Shown: positions 44,284 to 52,652 of the stretch, piece by piece | Numbering within the stretch: the first letter of the stretch is position 1 | How the letters are laid out: each line of letters starts with the position of its first letter | Assembly: GCA_964429235.1 (NCBI GenBank) | Contig: CAYSAQ010000002.1 | Coordinates: forward strand, 259,079 to 323,078 | Source of the DNA: CAYSAQ01 sp964429235 | GTDB taxonomy: Bacteria; Margulisbacteria; Riflemargulisbacteria; GWF2-35-9; DYQY01 | Length of the DNA stretch: 64,000 bases | Direction of reading: 5' to 3' | Notes under the pieces: generated by a model | Told to the model about the DNA's origin: nothing | Seen by the model: only the letters and a program-made list of their open reading frames with translations | The model's database searches: none | Made by a program: the position numbers and the translations under genes

Positions 44284-45132
44284 TTAGTCTTTTTTATTAA
44301 TAGGAATAACGTTGCCAGCTAGTTCGCCGATTACGTTGATTAGATCGCTATTAGAAGGAATTACTATTTTAGAATTGTTCTTCAAAGATTCGCTTACTGT
44401 TTCAAGCTTTTTAAGAAGTTGAGCGTTACCTTTGAAATACTTTTCAGCTGATTCGTTAACTATCTTAATCGCTTCACCGTCAGCTTCAGCTTTCAGCTTG
44501 ATTGCTGTTGCGATACCTTCTGCTTTTTTGATTTCGGCTCTTCTTTCACCATCTGCTTTTGTTTCAATAGCTGTTGCCATATCAAGTGCTGCGATCTTTT
44601 CGTTCTCTGCTTTAACAACCATGTTCATGGCCATCTGTACGTCTTCCGGTGGTTCGATTCTTTGAAGCTCTACTCTTACAACAGTGATGCCCCATTGGCT
44701 AACTTGTTTGTCTAAAATAGACTCTACTTGTTCGTTGATTGCATCTCTATTCTCGTTAGCTTCAGTCAGTGTCATTTTCCCGATTACTGCCCTTAGAGTA
44801 GTCTTAGCAAGTGACGGAACTGCTGTTTTGTAGTCGTTAACTTTATAGATTGAATCAGAAGGGTTAGTTACTTTGTAATAAACAACTCCATCAACTTCTG
44901 CGTTAAGTTTGTCTTTTGTAATTATTGATTGAGGGTCGATATCAACACGTTGTTCAGTGGTGTTGATGTAGTACATGTTTTGTAAGATAGGGATAATCCA
45001 AGTGAAACCTGCTGTAGCTGTTTTAGAGTATTTCCCTAGCGTTTCTATAACTCCTAATTCTACTGGGCGCAAGATCCTAATTCCCATAGCGAATATAACA
45101 ATGATTGGTACAAGTAAGACTAAAATTTCCAT
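44284..45132 (-). CDS. SPFH/stomatin-like membrane protein (QmcA type)
   Basis: 282 residues: one N-terminal span (VLLVPIIVIFAMGIRIL), then the band-7 domain with GVIETLGKYSKTATAGFTWIIPILQNMYYINTTEQRVDIDPQSIITKDKLNAEVDGVVYYKVTNP in the usual order (quoted here only as the place of the domain, residues ~25-95), the VRVELQRIEPP turn, and an Ala/Glu/Lys-rich coiled coil (AEKAEGIATAIKLKAEADGEA-like). Such proteins form large ring scaffolds in the membrane and often work with NfeD or FtsH, neither of which is adjacent. GGAGG lies before the ATG. Confidence 0.9.
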   Translation of the reverse strand: MEILVLLVPIIVIFAMGIRILRPVELGVIETLGKYSKTATAGFTWIIPILQNMYYINTTEQRVDIDPQSIITKDKLNAEVDGVVYYKVTNPSDSIYKVNDYKTAVPSLAKTTLRAVIGKMTLTEANENRDAINEQVESILDKQVSQWGITVVRVELQRIEPPEDVQMAMNMVVKAENEKIAALDMATAIETKADGERRAEIKKAEGIATAIKLKAEADGEAIKIVNESAEKYFKGNAQLLKKLETVSESLKNNSKIVIPSNSDLINVIGELAGNVIPINKKD

Positions 45133-45286
45133 GATTTTTCCTCCGTTTTTTATAAGTTCTGAATATAGAATAACACATAATCATATTAAAACCTGAAACC
45201 TTTCCACTTGATAACACGTATAGCTGAAGAGGTCTGAAAAATAACAAATTAGTGAAATATATTTAGTTTATTTTCGAAGTATTAAT

Positions 45287-47095
45287 ATGAAAAGAAAAAT
45301 AACATCTTTTGATGCTGAAGCAAATCTAATAAAATCTAAGCTAGCAAAAATTAAATGTATTGTTTTAGATTGTGATAATGTTTTATGGGACGGGGTAGCG
45401 GCAGAAGGTTCTATTTCGATAACCCCTGAGCATGTTGAGCTTTATAAATTGCTATTACTGGCAAAGAATAAGGGATACATGTTAGCGCTTAATAGCAAGA
45501 ATTCCTTGGATAATATTAAAAGAGTTTTACGTGAGAATAAACAAATATTGTTTTCATTGGATGATTTTGTTAGCGTGCAGGTGAACTGGGAAAGTAAGGC
45601 CGATAATATGGCTACAATACTTAAAGATACAAATATTAAGCCAGATGCGTTGTTGTTTTTTGATGATGACCTGCGCCAACAGGTAGAGGTTGCGGCTGCA
45701 TTTAATGATATTTTACTGCCATCAATAGGCAGGTATGATATCCAAAATATTTTAAAAATTACAAAGATGCTTGTTAATAAATTATCAGCTTTAACCAAAG
45801 AAGATAGTCTTAGAACGATCATGATTCAACAGAATCATAAAAGAAAAGAGCTAAGCGCTCAGTTTAGTTGCAGAGAAGAGTTCCTAGTATGGTTAGAACC
45901 CAAGATTGGTATTAAAAGTGTTTCAGCAGAAATGGATAGAGCACAATATGCTGAGCAGGTTGATAATGATAGGGTTGCTCAGCTTTTTGAAAGAACAAAT
46001 CAGTTTAATCTTTCAGGCAATAAGAAGATGCCATATCCGACACTTTTGGATTGGGAAGTAGCGCACGATTTGCCGCCATTCTTAGCTGAGAGCGAGGTTG
46101 ATGGGGATAGAGAAAAGTTTTCATTTGTTTTTGATTATGAAGATAAACTCGGGAGTTTGGGGACAGTTGGGGCGTGTGTTTATGAATATCACAAACCTAA
46201 TGGAAGAGTTGTTCTTGATGAGTTTATGCTTAGTTGTCGAGCATTTGGGCTTCAGGTAGAGCAAATGATAATCAATCATATTATCAACAAGCATGGTGCT
46301 CGTAAGATAGATGCAGACTTGACCAATGCAGGGGCGAAGGTAAAAGAATTTTTGCAGTCGATACCTACTTCTTGGGGAATTGAGTGGAAGCATGATGAGA
46401 ATGGAAGGACGCCAAATATAGAGCTGCGGGATGTTAGATGTTTTGAGTTAGTTGCTAAAGATACTTATGAACCTCCTCCCAAAAAGATTATTAAACTTCC
46501 GACATCATCTGAAGTTATTTATGATCGGCAAAATAATCTAAAGAGTCTTTATCCTGATTATGAGCCAGAAAGTGAGAATGATAAATTGTTCTTAAATAGT
46601 GTTAAAAAAAGTTGCACTGGAAAGCAGGTACTAATTCCTTCATTTCTAGCAGAGACACATTATACTTGTGCTGATGAGATTGATGACAATGCGTTTTCAC
46701 TGAGTGAAAGGTTTGCTGACGTTACTTTTTTTAATGAAGATGTAGGTGGTGGCGGTGAATGGGGTGAAGGCGCGGTCTATACAGACATTAGATACAAGGT
46801 GAAGGAGGGGCTTAGTCTTAAGCTTAATCCAGTAATGGTAGACAATGTCGCTAAGTATTTAGTGAAGAATAAAGAATTGATAAATAAATGTGATGTTGAT
46901 TTATTGCCAAGTGTGGTGATTTTATTTTATTTGTTGCCTGTGAGTGCAGGTCAATTAGAAATAATAATTAATGGAGGCACATTGGATAATTTTATACAAA
47001 GAGTTGGCGAGAGTCATGGATATGAGGGACATTATCAATTGCTGTATCTCCCTGTGTCTCTCAAAACGTCAGCTTTCTCTAAACTGTTCGATTAA
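45287..47095 (+). CDS. FkbH-like HAD-superfamily protein with an extra C-terminal domain
   Basis: 602 residues. The HAD motif I region CIVLDCDNVLWDGVAAEG and the downstream SKNSLDNIKRVL, ALLFFDDDLRQQVEV match the FkbH (HAD IIIC) subfamily. Residues ~190-375 form the GNAT-like half found in FkbH proteins (RTNQFNLSGNKK, FVFDYEDKLGSLGTVGACVYEYH, EFMLSCRAFGLQVEQMII). FkbH proteins usually load glyceryl units onto ACP from 1,3-bisphosphoglycerate. From about residue 400 there is an unassigned ~200-residue extension (LIPSFLAETHYTCADEIDDNAF; GGGGEWGEGAVYTDIRYKVKEGL). No polyketide genes are near, so the product is unknown. Confidence 0.7.
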   Translation: MKRKITSFDAEANLIKSKLAKIKCIVLDCDNVLWDGVAAEGSISITPEHVELYKLLLLAKNKGYMLALNSKNSLDNIKRVLRENKQILFSLDDFVSVQVNWESKADNMATILKDTNIKPDALLFFDDDLRQQVEVAAAFNDILLPSIGRYDIQNILKITKMLVNKLSALTKEDSLRTIMIQQNHKRKELSAQFSCREEFLVWLEPKIGIKSVSAEMDRAQYAEQVDNDRVAQLFERTNQFNLSGNKKMPYPTLLDWEVAHDLPPFLAESEVDGDREKFSFVFDYEDKLGSLGTVGACVYEYHKPNGRVVLDEFMLSCRAFGLQVEQMIINHIINKHGARKIDADLTNAGAKVKEFLQSIPTSWGIEWKHDENGRTPNIELRDVRCFELVAKDTYEPPPKKIIKLPTSSEVIYDRQNNLKSLYPDYEPESENDKLFLNSVKKSCTGKQVLIPSFLAETHYTCADEIDDNAFSLSERFADVTFFNEDVGGGGEWGEGAVYTDIRYKVKEGLSLKLNPVMVDNVAKYLVKNKELINKCDVDLLPSVVILFYLLPVSAGQLEIIINGGTLDNFIQRVGESHGYEGHYQLLYLPVSLKTSAFSKLFD

Positions 47096-47151
47096 ATTCT
47101 AATGATATTTCATCCTTGATAAATTAACTAAAGCCTCATAATATTAACCTT

Positions 47152-47487
47152 ATGAGTGAAACACCAATATGTCCGAAATGTAATTATGAATACACCTACG
47201 AAGATGGCATTATGTACGTTTGCCCAGACTGTAACCATGAATGGGCTACAGCTAGCGTAGATGGAGCAGAGGAGTTTACTGTATTTGATTCTCATGGCAA
47301 CCAGCTTGCTGATGGAGATACTGTAGTAGTAACAAAAGACCTTAAAATAAAGGGTACATCATCTGTGGTCAAACAGGGCACGAAGGTAAAGAACATAAGG
47401 CTTGTAGATAGCGACCATAATATAGATTGTAAGATAACTGGCATTGGCCCAATGAAGCTAAAGTCAGAATTTGTAAAAAAGGGATAG
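47152..47487 (+). CDS. phnA: PhnA/YjdM-family zinc-ribbon protein
   Basis: 111 residues. The N-terminal zinc ribbon has CPKC at residues 6-9 and VCPDCNHEW later; the C-terminal PhnA domain shows DSHGNQLADGDTVVVTKDLKIKGTSSVVKQGTKVKNIRLV, typical spacing through residue ~85, and IGPMKLKSEFVKK. Despite the name it is not part of phosphonate breakdown in most bacteria, and its role is unclear. No phosphonate genes are nearby. Confidence 0.9.
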   Translation: MSETPICPKCNYEYTYEDGIMYVCPDCNHEWATASVDGAEEFTVFDSHGNQLADGDTVVVTKDLKIKGTSSVVKQGTKVKNIRLVDSDHNIDCKITGIGPMKLKSEFVKKG

Positions 47488-47499
47488 AATGCACCCTTC

Positions 47500-47560
47500 C
47501 GTCAGCCTGCACTTCGAGAGCCTCAGTGACCAGACTGCCACCTTCCCTTCTAAAGGGAAG
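47500..47560. repeat. Dispersed palindromic repeat after phnA
   Basis: CTTCCCTT-cta-AAGGGAAG (47542-47560) ends the element. The 22-nt piece at 47510-47531 is identical to 30804-30825, and 'CCCTTCCGTC' at its left edge matches the copy after rnhB. Confidence 0.7.
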
Positions 47561-47625
47561 AATATTTTTCATTTAGAGATAATACTTACTTGCGAAATTG
47601 TTCAATAAAACTTAGTATTATCCCT

Positions 47626-48198
47626 ATGAATATAATAATTTTTGATACGGAAACAAATGGGTTTAAAGGAAGTAGCGTACTTTCGATTTCAGCAGTAAAA
47701 GTAGCAGTAGATGGCGATAACTTTGAGATATTAGATAAGTATTCTAGATATTATTTTAGAAACAAAGGTGAAGCTTTTAATCCACATGCGATAAAAGTTA
47801 ATGGGCTTTCTGATGATGTTATTCTTGCAAAAAGAATGTTCAAAGTTTATCCAGAGCATTTCAACGAAGATATAGATTCTTTTCTAGAGTTTTGTGGTGA
47901 TTCTAAGCATTTTGTAGGACATAATATCGAGTTTGATATGTCGTTCCTGCCAAATATTGATGTTAATACTTTTTGTACAATGAAGACTAATACTGCTGTT
48001 GTTAAGATGAAGAGTACTTATAAGAATAGTTATAAATATCCTAAGTTAATTGAGACTGCTAATTTTTATGGCATAGAGCTTCAAGCAGATAAGCTTCACG
48101 ATAGTATGTATGATGTGGAAGTTACTTTTGATGTGCTTAAGAAGATGTGTGGACATGAAGTGGCTAAGGTTTCTGTAGAAGAGTTTATTAGTTCTTAA
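47626..48198 (+). CDS. DnaQ-type 3'-5' exonuclease domain protein
   Basis: 190 residues from ATG 47626; the longer in-frame start at 47590 adds a poorly conserved stretch. DEDDh motifs: Exo I IIIFDTETNGF, Exo II FVGHNIEFDMSFL, Exo III LHDSMYDVEVTFDVL with the catalytic His. It degrades single-stranded DNA or RNA ends, as in DNA polymerase III epsilon or RNase T. As a lone domain near accessory genes its process is uncertain. Confidence 0.85.
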   Translation: MNIIIFDTETNGFKGSSVLSISAVKVAVDGDNFEILDKYSRYYFRNKGEAFNPHAIKVNGLSDDVILAKRMFKVYPEHFNEDIDSFLEFCGDSKHFVGHNIEFDMSFLPNIDVNTFCTMKTNTAVVKMKSTYKNSYKYPKLIETANFYGIELQADKLHDSMYDVEVTFDVLKKMCGHEVAKVSVEEFISS

Positions 48199-48243
48199 TA
48201 CTGTTCTGCCTCCATTAACCTTTAGCAATCATGTTAATTTAGA

Positions 48244-48249
48244 TATACT
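48244..48249 (+). promoter_or_regulatory. TATACT box 6 nt before the DUF1016-nuclease gene
   Basis: TATACT is followed by six bases and ATG 48256, without a Shine-Dalgarno site; TTTAGC lies 17 nt upstream as a weak -35. Confidence 0.5.
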
Positions 48250-48255
48250 TAAATA

Positions 48256-49302
48256 ATGCAAAGCATAGCCATTATCCCAAATGACCCTCTACAACTCACC
48301 CCAGAAATACAATCATTAGTTGAACTAGTGCGTTTAGAAATAGAGTCAGGGTTAGAACGTGCAAGGCTAGCAATGGAGGGTGAGAAACGCCAAACATATT
48401 GGAACGTTGGGCAACATATCAAGGAGCATCTACTCAAGAATGCTAGTAGGGCAGACTATGGTGCGCAGTTGTTTCCAATCCTTGTTCAAAACTTAAAAAT
48501 TGACCAATCAACTTTGTACCGTAGCGTACAGTTTTATGAAGAATATCCAGAGATTGTCGCCTTGAGGCGACAATTGACATGGACTCATATTAGAACGCTT
48601 TTGCCTATTGGAGATCTGAAGCTTAGGAAAGAATATGAAGACAAAATCATTAAGGAAAAGCTAACAGTAGACGACCTTAAAGCGTTAATTAAAAAAAATA
48701 AAGGACTGATAGAAGCATCGTCAAAAACCCAGATATTATCTGTGTCACGTGGGGTGCCCTGGGTGTATAGATTAAGGAAAGATAATGACAAAATTGTTGT
48801 CGATCTTGGGTTTCACTTTTTTATAGAAAGTCCGCTTCAAGATATAACCACTGATTCTGTGATGAAGGTAGAAAAGCAAAATAAGCAGTACAAATTTAAC
48901 AACACTGATACTGGGGATGTTCCGTATTATACTTACAAAGCCTTTGTGCTAGAAGTAATAGACGGTGACACGCTCTGGGTAAAGATCGATCTAGGGTTTG
49001 ATACAGGGACTATCCAGAAGATTAGGTTGCGTGGAATAAATGCGATGGAAATAGAATCTGAGTCTGGGAAATCAGCTAAGGATTATATAGAAAAGAAGCT
49101 TAAGGATTGTAAGTTCATAGTTGTTAAGACCTATTGGCGAGATAAATTCACTCGCTATCTGGCGGATGTTTTCTATCCGTCTTCGTCTAAAGACTACGCC
49201 GCGACAGGCTCAAAAAATGTAACAGATTATGAAACAGTAATCCAAACTGGAACGTTTCTTAATCAGGAGTTGTTGGATAAAGGGTTAGCGGTTAAGTATT
49301 AG
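48256..49302 (+). CDS. DUF1016 (YhcG N-terminal) domain fused to a staphylococcal-nuclease domain
   Basis: 348 residues. Residues ~15-150 match DUF1016_N, the helical domain of YhcG-type proteins (QTYWNVGQHIKEHLL, ADYGAQLFPILVQNL, TLYRSVQFYEEYPEIVALRRQLTWTHIRTLLPI). YhcG normally continues into a PD-(D/E)XK nuclease. Here residues ~230-348 are instead a thermonuclease (SNase) fold with its active-site residues intact: VIDGDTLWVKID, KIRLRGINAMEIE (Arg and Glu), DKFTRYLADVF (second Arg), and the closing FLNQELLDKGLAVKY. It is probably a cytoplasmic metal-dependent nuclease used in defence or element biology. Confidence 0.8.
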   Translation: MQSIAIIPNDPLQLTPEIQSLVELVRLEIESGLERARLAMEGEKRQTYWNVGQHIKEHLLKNASRADYGAQLFPILVQNLKIDQSTLYRSVQFYEEYPEIVALRRQLTWTHIRTLLPIGDLKLRKEYEDKIIKEKLTVDDLKALIKKNKGLIEASSKTQILSVSRGVPWVYRLRKDNDKIVVDLGFHFFIESPLQDITTDSVMKVEKQNKQYKFNNTDTGDVPYYTYKAFVLEVIDGDTLWVKIDLGFDTGTIQKIRLRGINAMEIESESGKSAKDYIEKKLKDCKFIVVKTYWRDKFTRYLADVFYPSSSKDYAATGSKNVTDYETVIQTGTFLNQELLDKGLAVKY

Positions 49303-50130
49303 ATTTTTTAGTTCTTGTAAAAATTCCTGTAGGTTTAAACATTTTTTGTGACCTTCATATATATGTTCAACCATATATGGCAAATATTTTTTTTCATTAC
49401 TAACAATTGCATCTGCGTTACGCAAGTAAATAACTTGTGCTAAATCATTCTCACCACTTGGGTCTGGTTTTATATTGTGTTCATAAGCTGTAAGGTAAAG
49501 GTTTAAGCAGATTCCTTTCACAAACAGCAGGAAATAAAGGAAGTTATCACGGTTTTTAATTATGTCTTCTGCGGTATATTTACAGTCAGGTGAAAATCTT
49601 TTTAAATATGCTTCTGTCATTTCAAAATAAATTGAAGCAACAAATTCTTTTCTCGTAGCTTTGTATATCCCTTCTTTTTTAATATTTGATATTGTATTCA
49701 TTCCAGTAGTTCTAATATTTTTTGAGATATCTTTTATCCATTTTTTTCTTTCAATATTCTGTTCATGTATTTTTTTTATATAATTGAGGTGATTATTGTT
49801 TAACTTTTTCAATGCTTTTATTCTCGATGATGTTTTTTTTGTTGGTGATTTCCAGTATTTATAGTTTTTGTTCATGCTTTTGAGTTCTTTTTTAATAATT
49901 TCTTCAATAACGTCAAAGTAGGTGTTTGTAGGGGAGAGGCTAAAAATAAACTCAAGTTGTTTTTTGATAGTTTCTAAATTTCCATTAAAACAGCAGGGGA
50001 GGGTTTCTTCTATTAGGACTGGATTCCCAATAACTGTCAATTTGCCAGAGGCTATAGCATCGATAATTTGTTCTGAGTGGTTCAGAATTTCATTATTGTG
50101 AAATAGGTTCCTGTCGAGAATCACTTCCAT
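49285..50130 (-). CDS. PIN-like domain protein
   Basis: 281 residues from ATG at 50130, chosen because TACAGT ends exactly 6 nt upstream and EVILDRNLFHNNEIL is a natural PIN first strand with its Asp; a start at 50217 adds 29 unlikely residues. The C-terminal block YLTAYEHNIKPDPSGENDLAQVIYLRNADAIVSNEKKYLPYM has the acidic DLAQ...NADAIVSNEK arrangement of PIN nucleases (D..-x-T/S-N-D/E-K). Between them lies a long basic helical insert. It is convergent with the DUF1016-nuclease gene and overlaps its end by 18 nt. It is likely an RNase acting alone or in conflict, and no antitoxin is next to it. Confidence 0.55.
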   Translation of the reverse strand: MEVILDRNLFHNNEILNHSEQIIDAIASGKLTVIGNPVLIEETLPCCFNGNLETIKKQLEFIFSLSPTNTYFDVIEEIIKKELKSMNKNYKYWKSPTKKTSSRIKALKKLNNNHLNYIKKIHEQNIERKKWIKDISKNIRTTGMNTISNIKKEGIYKATRKEFVASIYFEMTEAYLKRFSPDCKYTAEDIIKNRDNFLYFLLFVKGICLNLYLTAYEHNIKPDPSGENDLAQVIYLRNADAIVSNEKKYLPYMVEHIYEGHKKCLNLQEFLQELKNLILNR

Positions 50131-50303
50131 AAGACAACTGTACCATGTTTTGAGTTTTTTTCTGGTATCAGAGGTGGGTGTATAGATTGTGTATAAAATA
50201 GAAGAGGCTCCATTCATTGTTGAAGAATCTTAGTATATAGTAGTATTTATGTAAGTTGTGAGAAAAATTAAAAGTATGATTTTGAAGGGTTGGGGTGAGT
50301 TTT

Positions 50304-51191
50304 ATGGAATTAGATGCTAAACACATAGAATTATTAGATAAGTATTTATTAGAAAATTTTATTGAAATATCATCAGTTTGCGATGAGTTGTATCATCATA
50401 GCCCATGCGTAGATATTATTTTGAAAACGAAGAAAATACGAGCGAGTAGTTTGCGAAGACTTTTGGATAATGGTAATGATAACAGAGAGTTTTTGTATGG
50501 CGTTTCTGTAATTGAGGTAGTATTTCAGATGATGGTTAGGCAGGATTCTTTTGATAAGAATGAGAAAGGATTGTTGTCAAAATTGGCTACGGCATTCCAT
50601 GATGATTTGCGTGTTCATGATAACAATATATTTGTGCTGTCTACTACATATGAACAAAATAACGAGTATTTGAATGAAAGATACGGTAGAGAAAAAGTGA
50701 GGTTTAAACAAGAGGAGTTTATTACTTCTCTCAAAAATCCTAATAATTATTATAGAGCTTATGGAGACAACAAGTTTTCTAGCATTGTTAGGAAAATATT
50801 GAGTAAATTCGGAAGAAAGTGTTGTGACCCAGTTCGAAGTAAACATGGATATGGGAAAGTCGTGATTGCCAGCGATCAAGTCATATACGATGAAGATGTG
50901 TTTCGCAGTGCAATTGAAAATGATATCAAATTATTTTTAAAAATCTTCGGTAATTGTAAGTTTGAAAAGCATCAGATAAATAATGATTACATGGGAAAAG
51001 TGACAGATTATCTTTTTATTAAGTTAATTTTTTATTGTGCTTTTTTTAAAAGACCTTGTTTTGGAGAGCATCAATATGAAAATGAATTGGAATATCGCTA
51101 TTTAATTTTTTTAAAGGACAATGCAGTAAAAGGGTTATATAAGAACTTGTATCTTGAGATAGATATTGATGAAGAAGTATTGAGCATATAA
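50304..51191 (+). CDS. Hypothetical protein
   Basis: 295 residues from ATG 50304 (GGGGTGAG upstream), not recognised. It is rich in Lys, Asn, Phe and Tyr, mostly helical by eye, with no membrane span and no catalytic pattern. Features to note are CDELYHHSPCVDIIL near the start, VSVIEVVFQMMVRQD, a basic middle (IVRKILSKFGRKCCDPVRSKHGYG), and KPCFGEHQYENELEYRYL-like residues near the end. It is AT-richer than housekeeping genes in this window and neighbours defence-type genes, so it may be an accessory effector, but this is from position only. Confidence 0.45.
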   Translation: MELDAKHIELLDKYLLENFIEISSVCDELYHHSPCVDIILKTKKIRASSLRRLLDNGNDNREFLYGVSVIEVVFQMMVRQDSFDKNEKGLLSKLATAFHDDLRVHDNNIFVLSTTYEQNNEYLNERYGREKVRFKQEEFITSLKNPNNYYRAYGDNKFSSIVRKILSKFGRKCCDPVRSKHGYGKVVIASDQVIYDEDVFRSAIENDIKLFLKIFGNCKFEKHQINNDYMGKVTDYLFIKLIFYCAFFKRPCFGEHQYENELEYRYLIFLKDNAVKGLYKNLYLEIDIDEEVLSI

Positions 51192-51462
51192 TTTAGTATA
51201 GTCCATGCGTGAACTTTTAAGACTAACACTAGGACCTCATGTGTTTTCAAGAAGTCCGTTTCTTCATTAAATCTGTTAATTGTCTTATATTAATTTTATC
51301 AACAGTTTATTAGGAAATAATGCCCATGAAGACATAAAAGATGAACTATTAGGACTGATAAAATAAAAGAATAGATTAGTTCCTATATAGTTCTTTAGCT
51401 GTTTTTGAGGAAAAATAGACTGTTCAACAATTAGTCAGTATAATCTGACAAGAGGGGGGCAA
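51192..51462. other. Spacer with the possible 3' tail of a lost gene and the ABC-3C promoter
   Basis: From about 51280 to 51366 a frame reads YINFINSLLGNNAHEDIKDE and ends in LLGLIK and TAA, a protein-like tail with no gene in front of it, which may be a deletion remnant. Near the right end CAGTATAATCTG contains a TATAAT box, followed about 20 nt later by AGAGGGGGG and the ATG at 51463. This is the likely promoter and ribosome site of the following operon. Confidence 0.4.
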
Positions 51463-52429
51463 ATGAATAGAACACAGTACTTTAATTATATTGAAGAAAA
51501 AGTTAATACCCTTGCATACAGGATTTCTCTTAAGGGGAAGTTGAATATTTTAGACTTACATAATCATTCTGAGAATTTTTACCTTGAATTTATTAATAAA
51601 CTATATGGTTACCAGTTAGTTAATATGAATACAGTTAAACAAAATGTTGAGGCCATTGATTTGATAGATAAGAATAATCATTCAAGTTTCAGCGACAAAT
51701 GCAAAAGGAAAGATAGAGAAAGCATTACAAAAAAACTCTCTATCACAGTATATTGGATATAATTTTAAGTTCATTTCAATAGCTAAAGATGCAAAATCAT
51801 TAAGAGGTAACGAGTATAATAATCCTTATTCTCTATTGTTCAGCGATTCGGATATAATTGACAACAAGTCGATTTTGGATAAAATCTTAACACTTGATAT
51901 CGATAAACAAAAAGCTTTATATGAATTTATAAAGAAAGAGCTGGGAGGCGAAGTTGATGTTGTTAAACTAGATTCTAATTTGGCACATATAATCAATGTT
52001 TTATCGAAGGAAGACTTAGTTATCCCTTCGGGTAAAAAAAATAAAAAAAGTTTTGAGATAGATCGTAAAATAGCACATAATGAGCTTAAGGCAACCCAAA
52101 CGATAATAGAAGATTTCTCCAAATACCATAATCGGGTGGATAAAATATATTCTGATTATGATGAATATGGCAATAATAAGAGTTTGTCTATATTACAGTC
52201 AATTCATTCAAGTTATGTCGAGGCCTGTATCCCTGCTAATCAGTTGGAGGCAGATGAGGTGTTTTTACTTACAATAGAGAAGGTAAAGAAAAAAGTACTT
52301 GAAAGTGCAAATTATGGCAACATGCCAGTTGACGAGTTAGATTTGTGTGTAAATATTCTTGTTGTTGATGCCTTTATTAGGTGTAATATTTTTAAAGACC
52401 CCGAGGACTACCAATATGCTGATTCCTGA
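51463..52429 (+). pseudogene. ABC-3C system SMEK-domain protein, split by a one-base frameshift
   Basis: The first frame (51463 to 51762) opens with TQYFNYIEEKVNTLAYRISL, LNILDLHNHSENFYLEFINKLYGY and NVEAIDLIDKNNH, the SMEK domain start. At about 51679 the coding potential moves to the next frame, which reads IQVSATNAKGKIEKAL, YNFKFISIAKDAKSLRG and then runs open to 52429. The joined product would be about 320 residues with a C-terminal ABC-3C domain (ADEVFLLTIEKVKKKVLESA, then VDAFIRCNIFKDPED). One extra C at 51679 (or two missing bases) explains the break. It could be a sequencing error, a recent null mutation, or less likely a programmed shift. The protein is the presumed effector or sensor of the system; the following genes overlap it. 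Confidence 0.7.
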
Positions 52430-52652
52430 TAATATTCACCCTGAAAATACTATATATTATAATGGTGCGTTTGTGTTGCAGTCTCTTCAACAAAACAGCC
52501 CACAAGATATGTTCAATCTTTATCAGGATGTTAAAATAAAGAGAGATATCTCTTTCCCTGTACTAGTTCTTTGTTTAGACTGGTTGTACTTAATAGATGT
52601 AGCAAAAATTAACGAAGATGGAGAGGTAGCTTTATGTACATCAAATCATTAA
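52416..52652 (+). CDS. ABC-three-component system middle component (MC6-like)
   Basis: 78 residues from ATG 52416 with GAGGA 8 nt upstream. MLIPDNIHPENTIYYNGAFVLQSLQ and FPVLVLCLDWLYLIDVAKINEDGEV match the small middle components of ABC-3C systems (I-P-D-K/N start, then a winged-helix-like LDLLY-x-I motif). It begins inside the end of the SMEK gene (14-nt overlap) and ends 19 nt inside the ATPase gene. It is thought to bridge the effector and the ATPase. Confidence 0.7.
   Translation: MLIPDNIHPENTIYYNGAFVLQSLQQNSPQDMFNLYQDVKIKRDISFPVLVLCLDWLYLIDVAKINEDGEVALCTSNH

Noticed and set aside
50131..50217. 29-residue N-terminal extension of the PIN-like protein
   Set aside because: The extension has no conserved look, and a TACAGT box sits exactly 6 nt before ATG 50130, matching the leaderless pattern of this genome.
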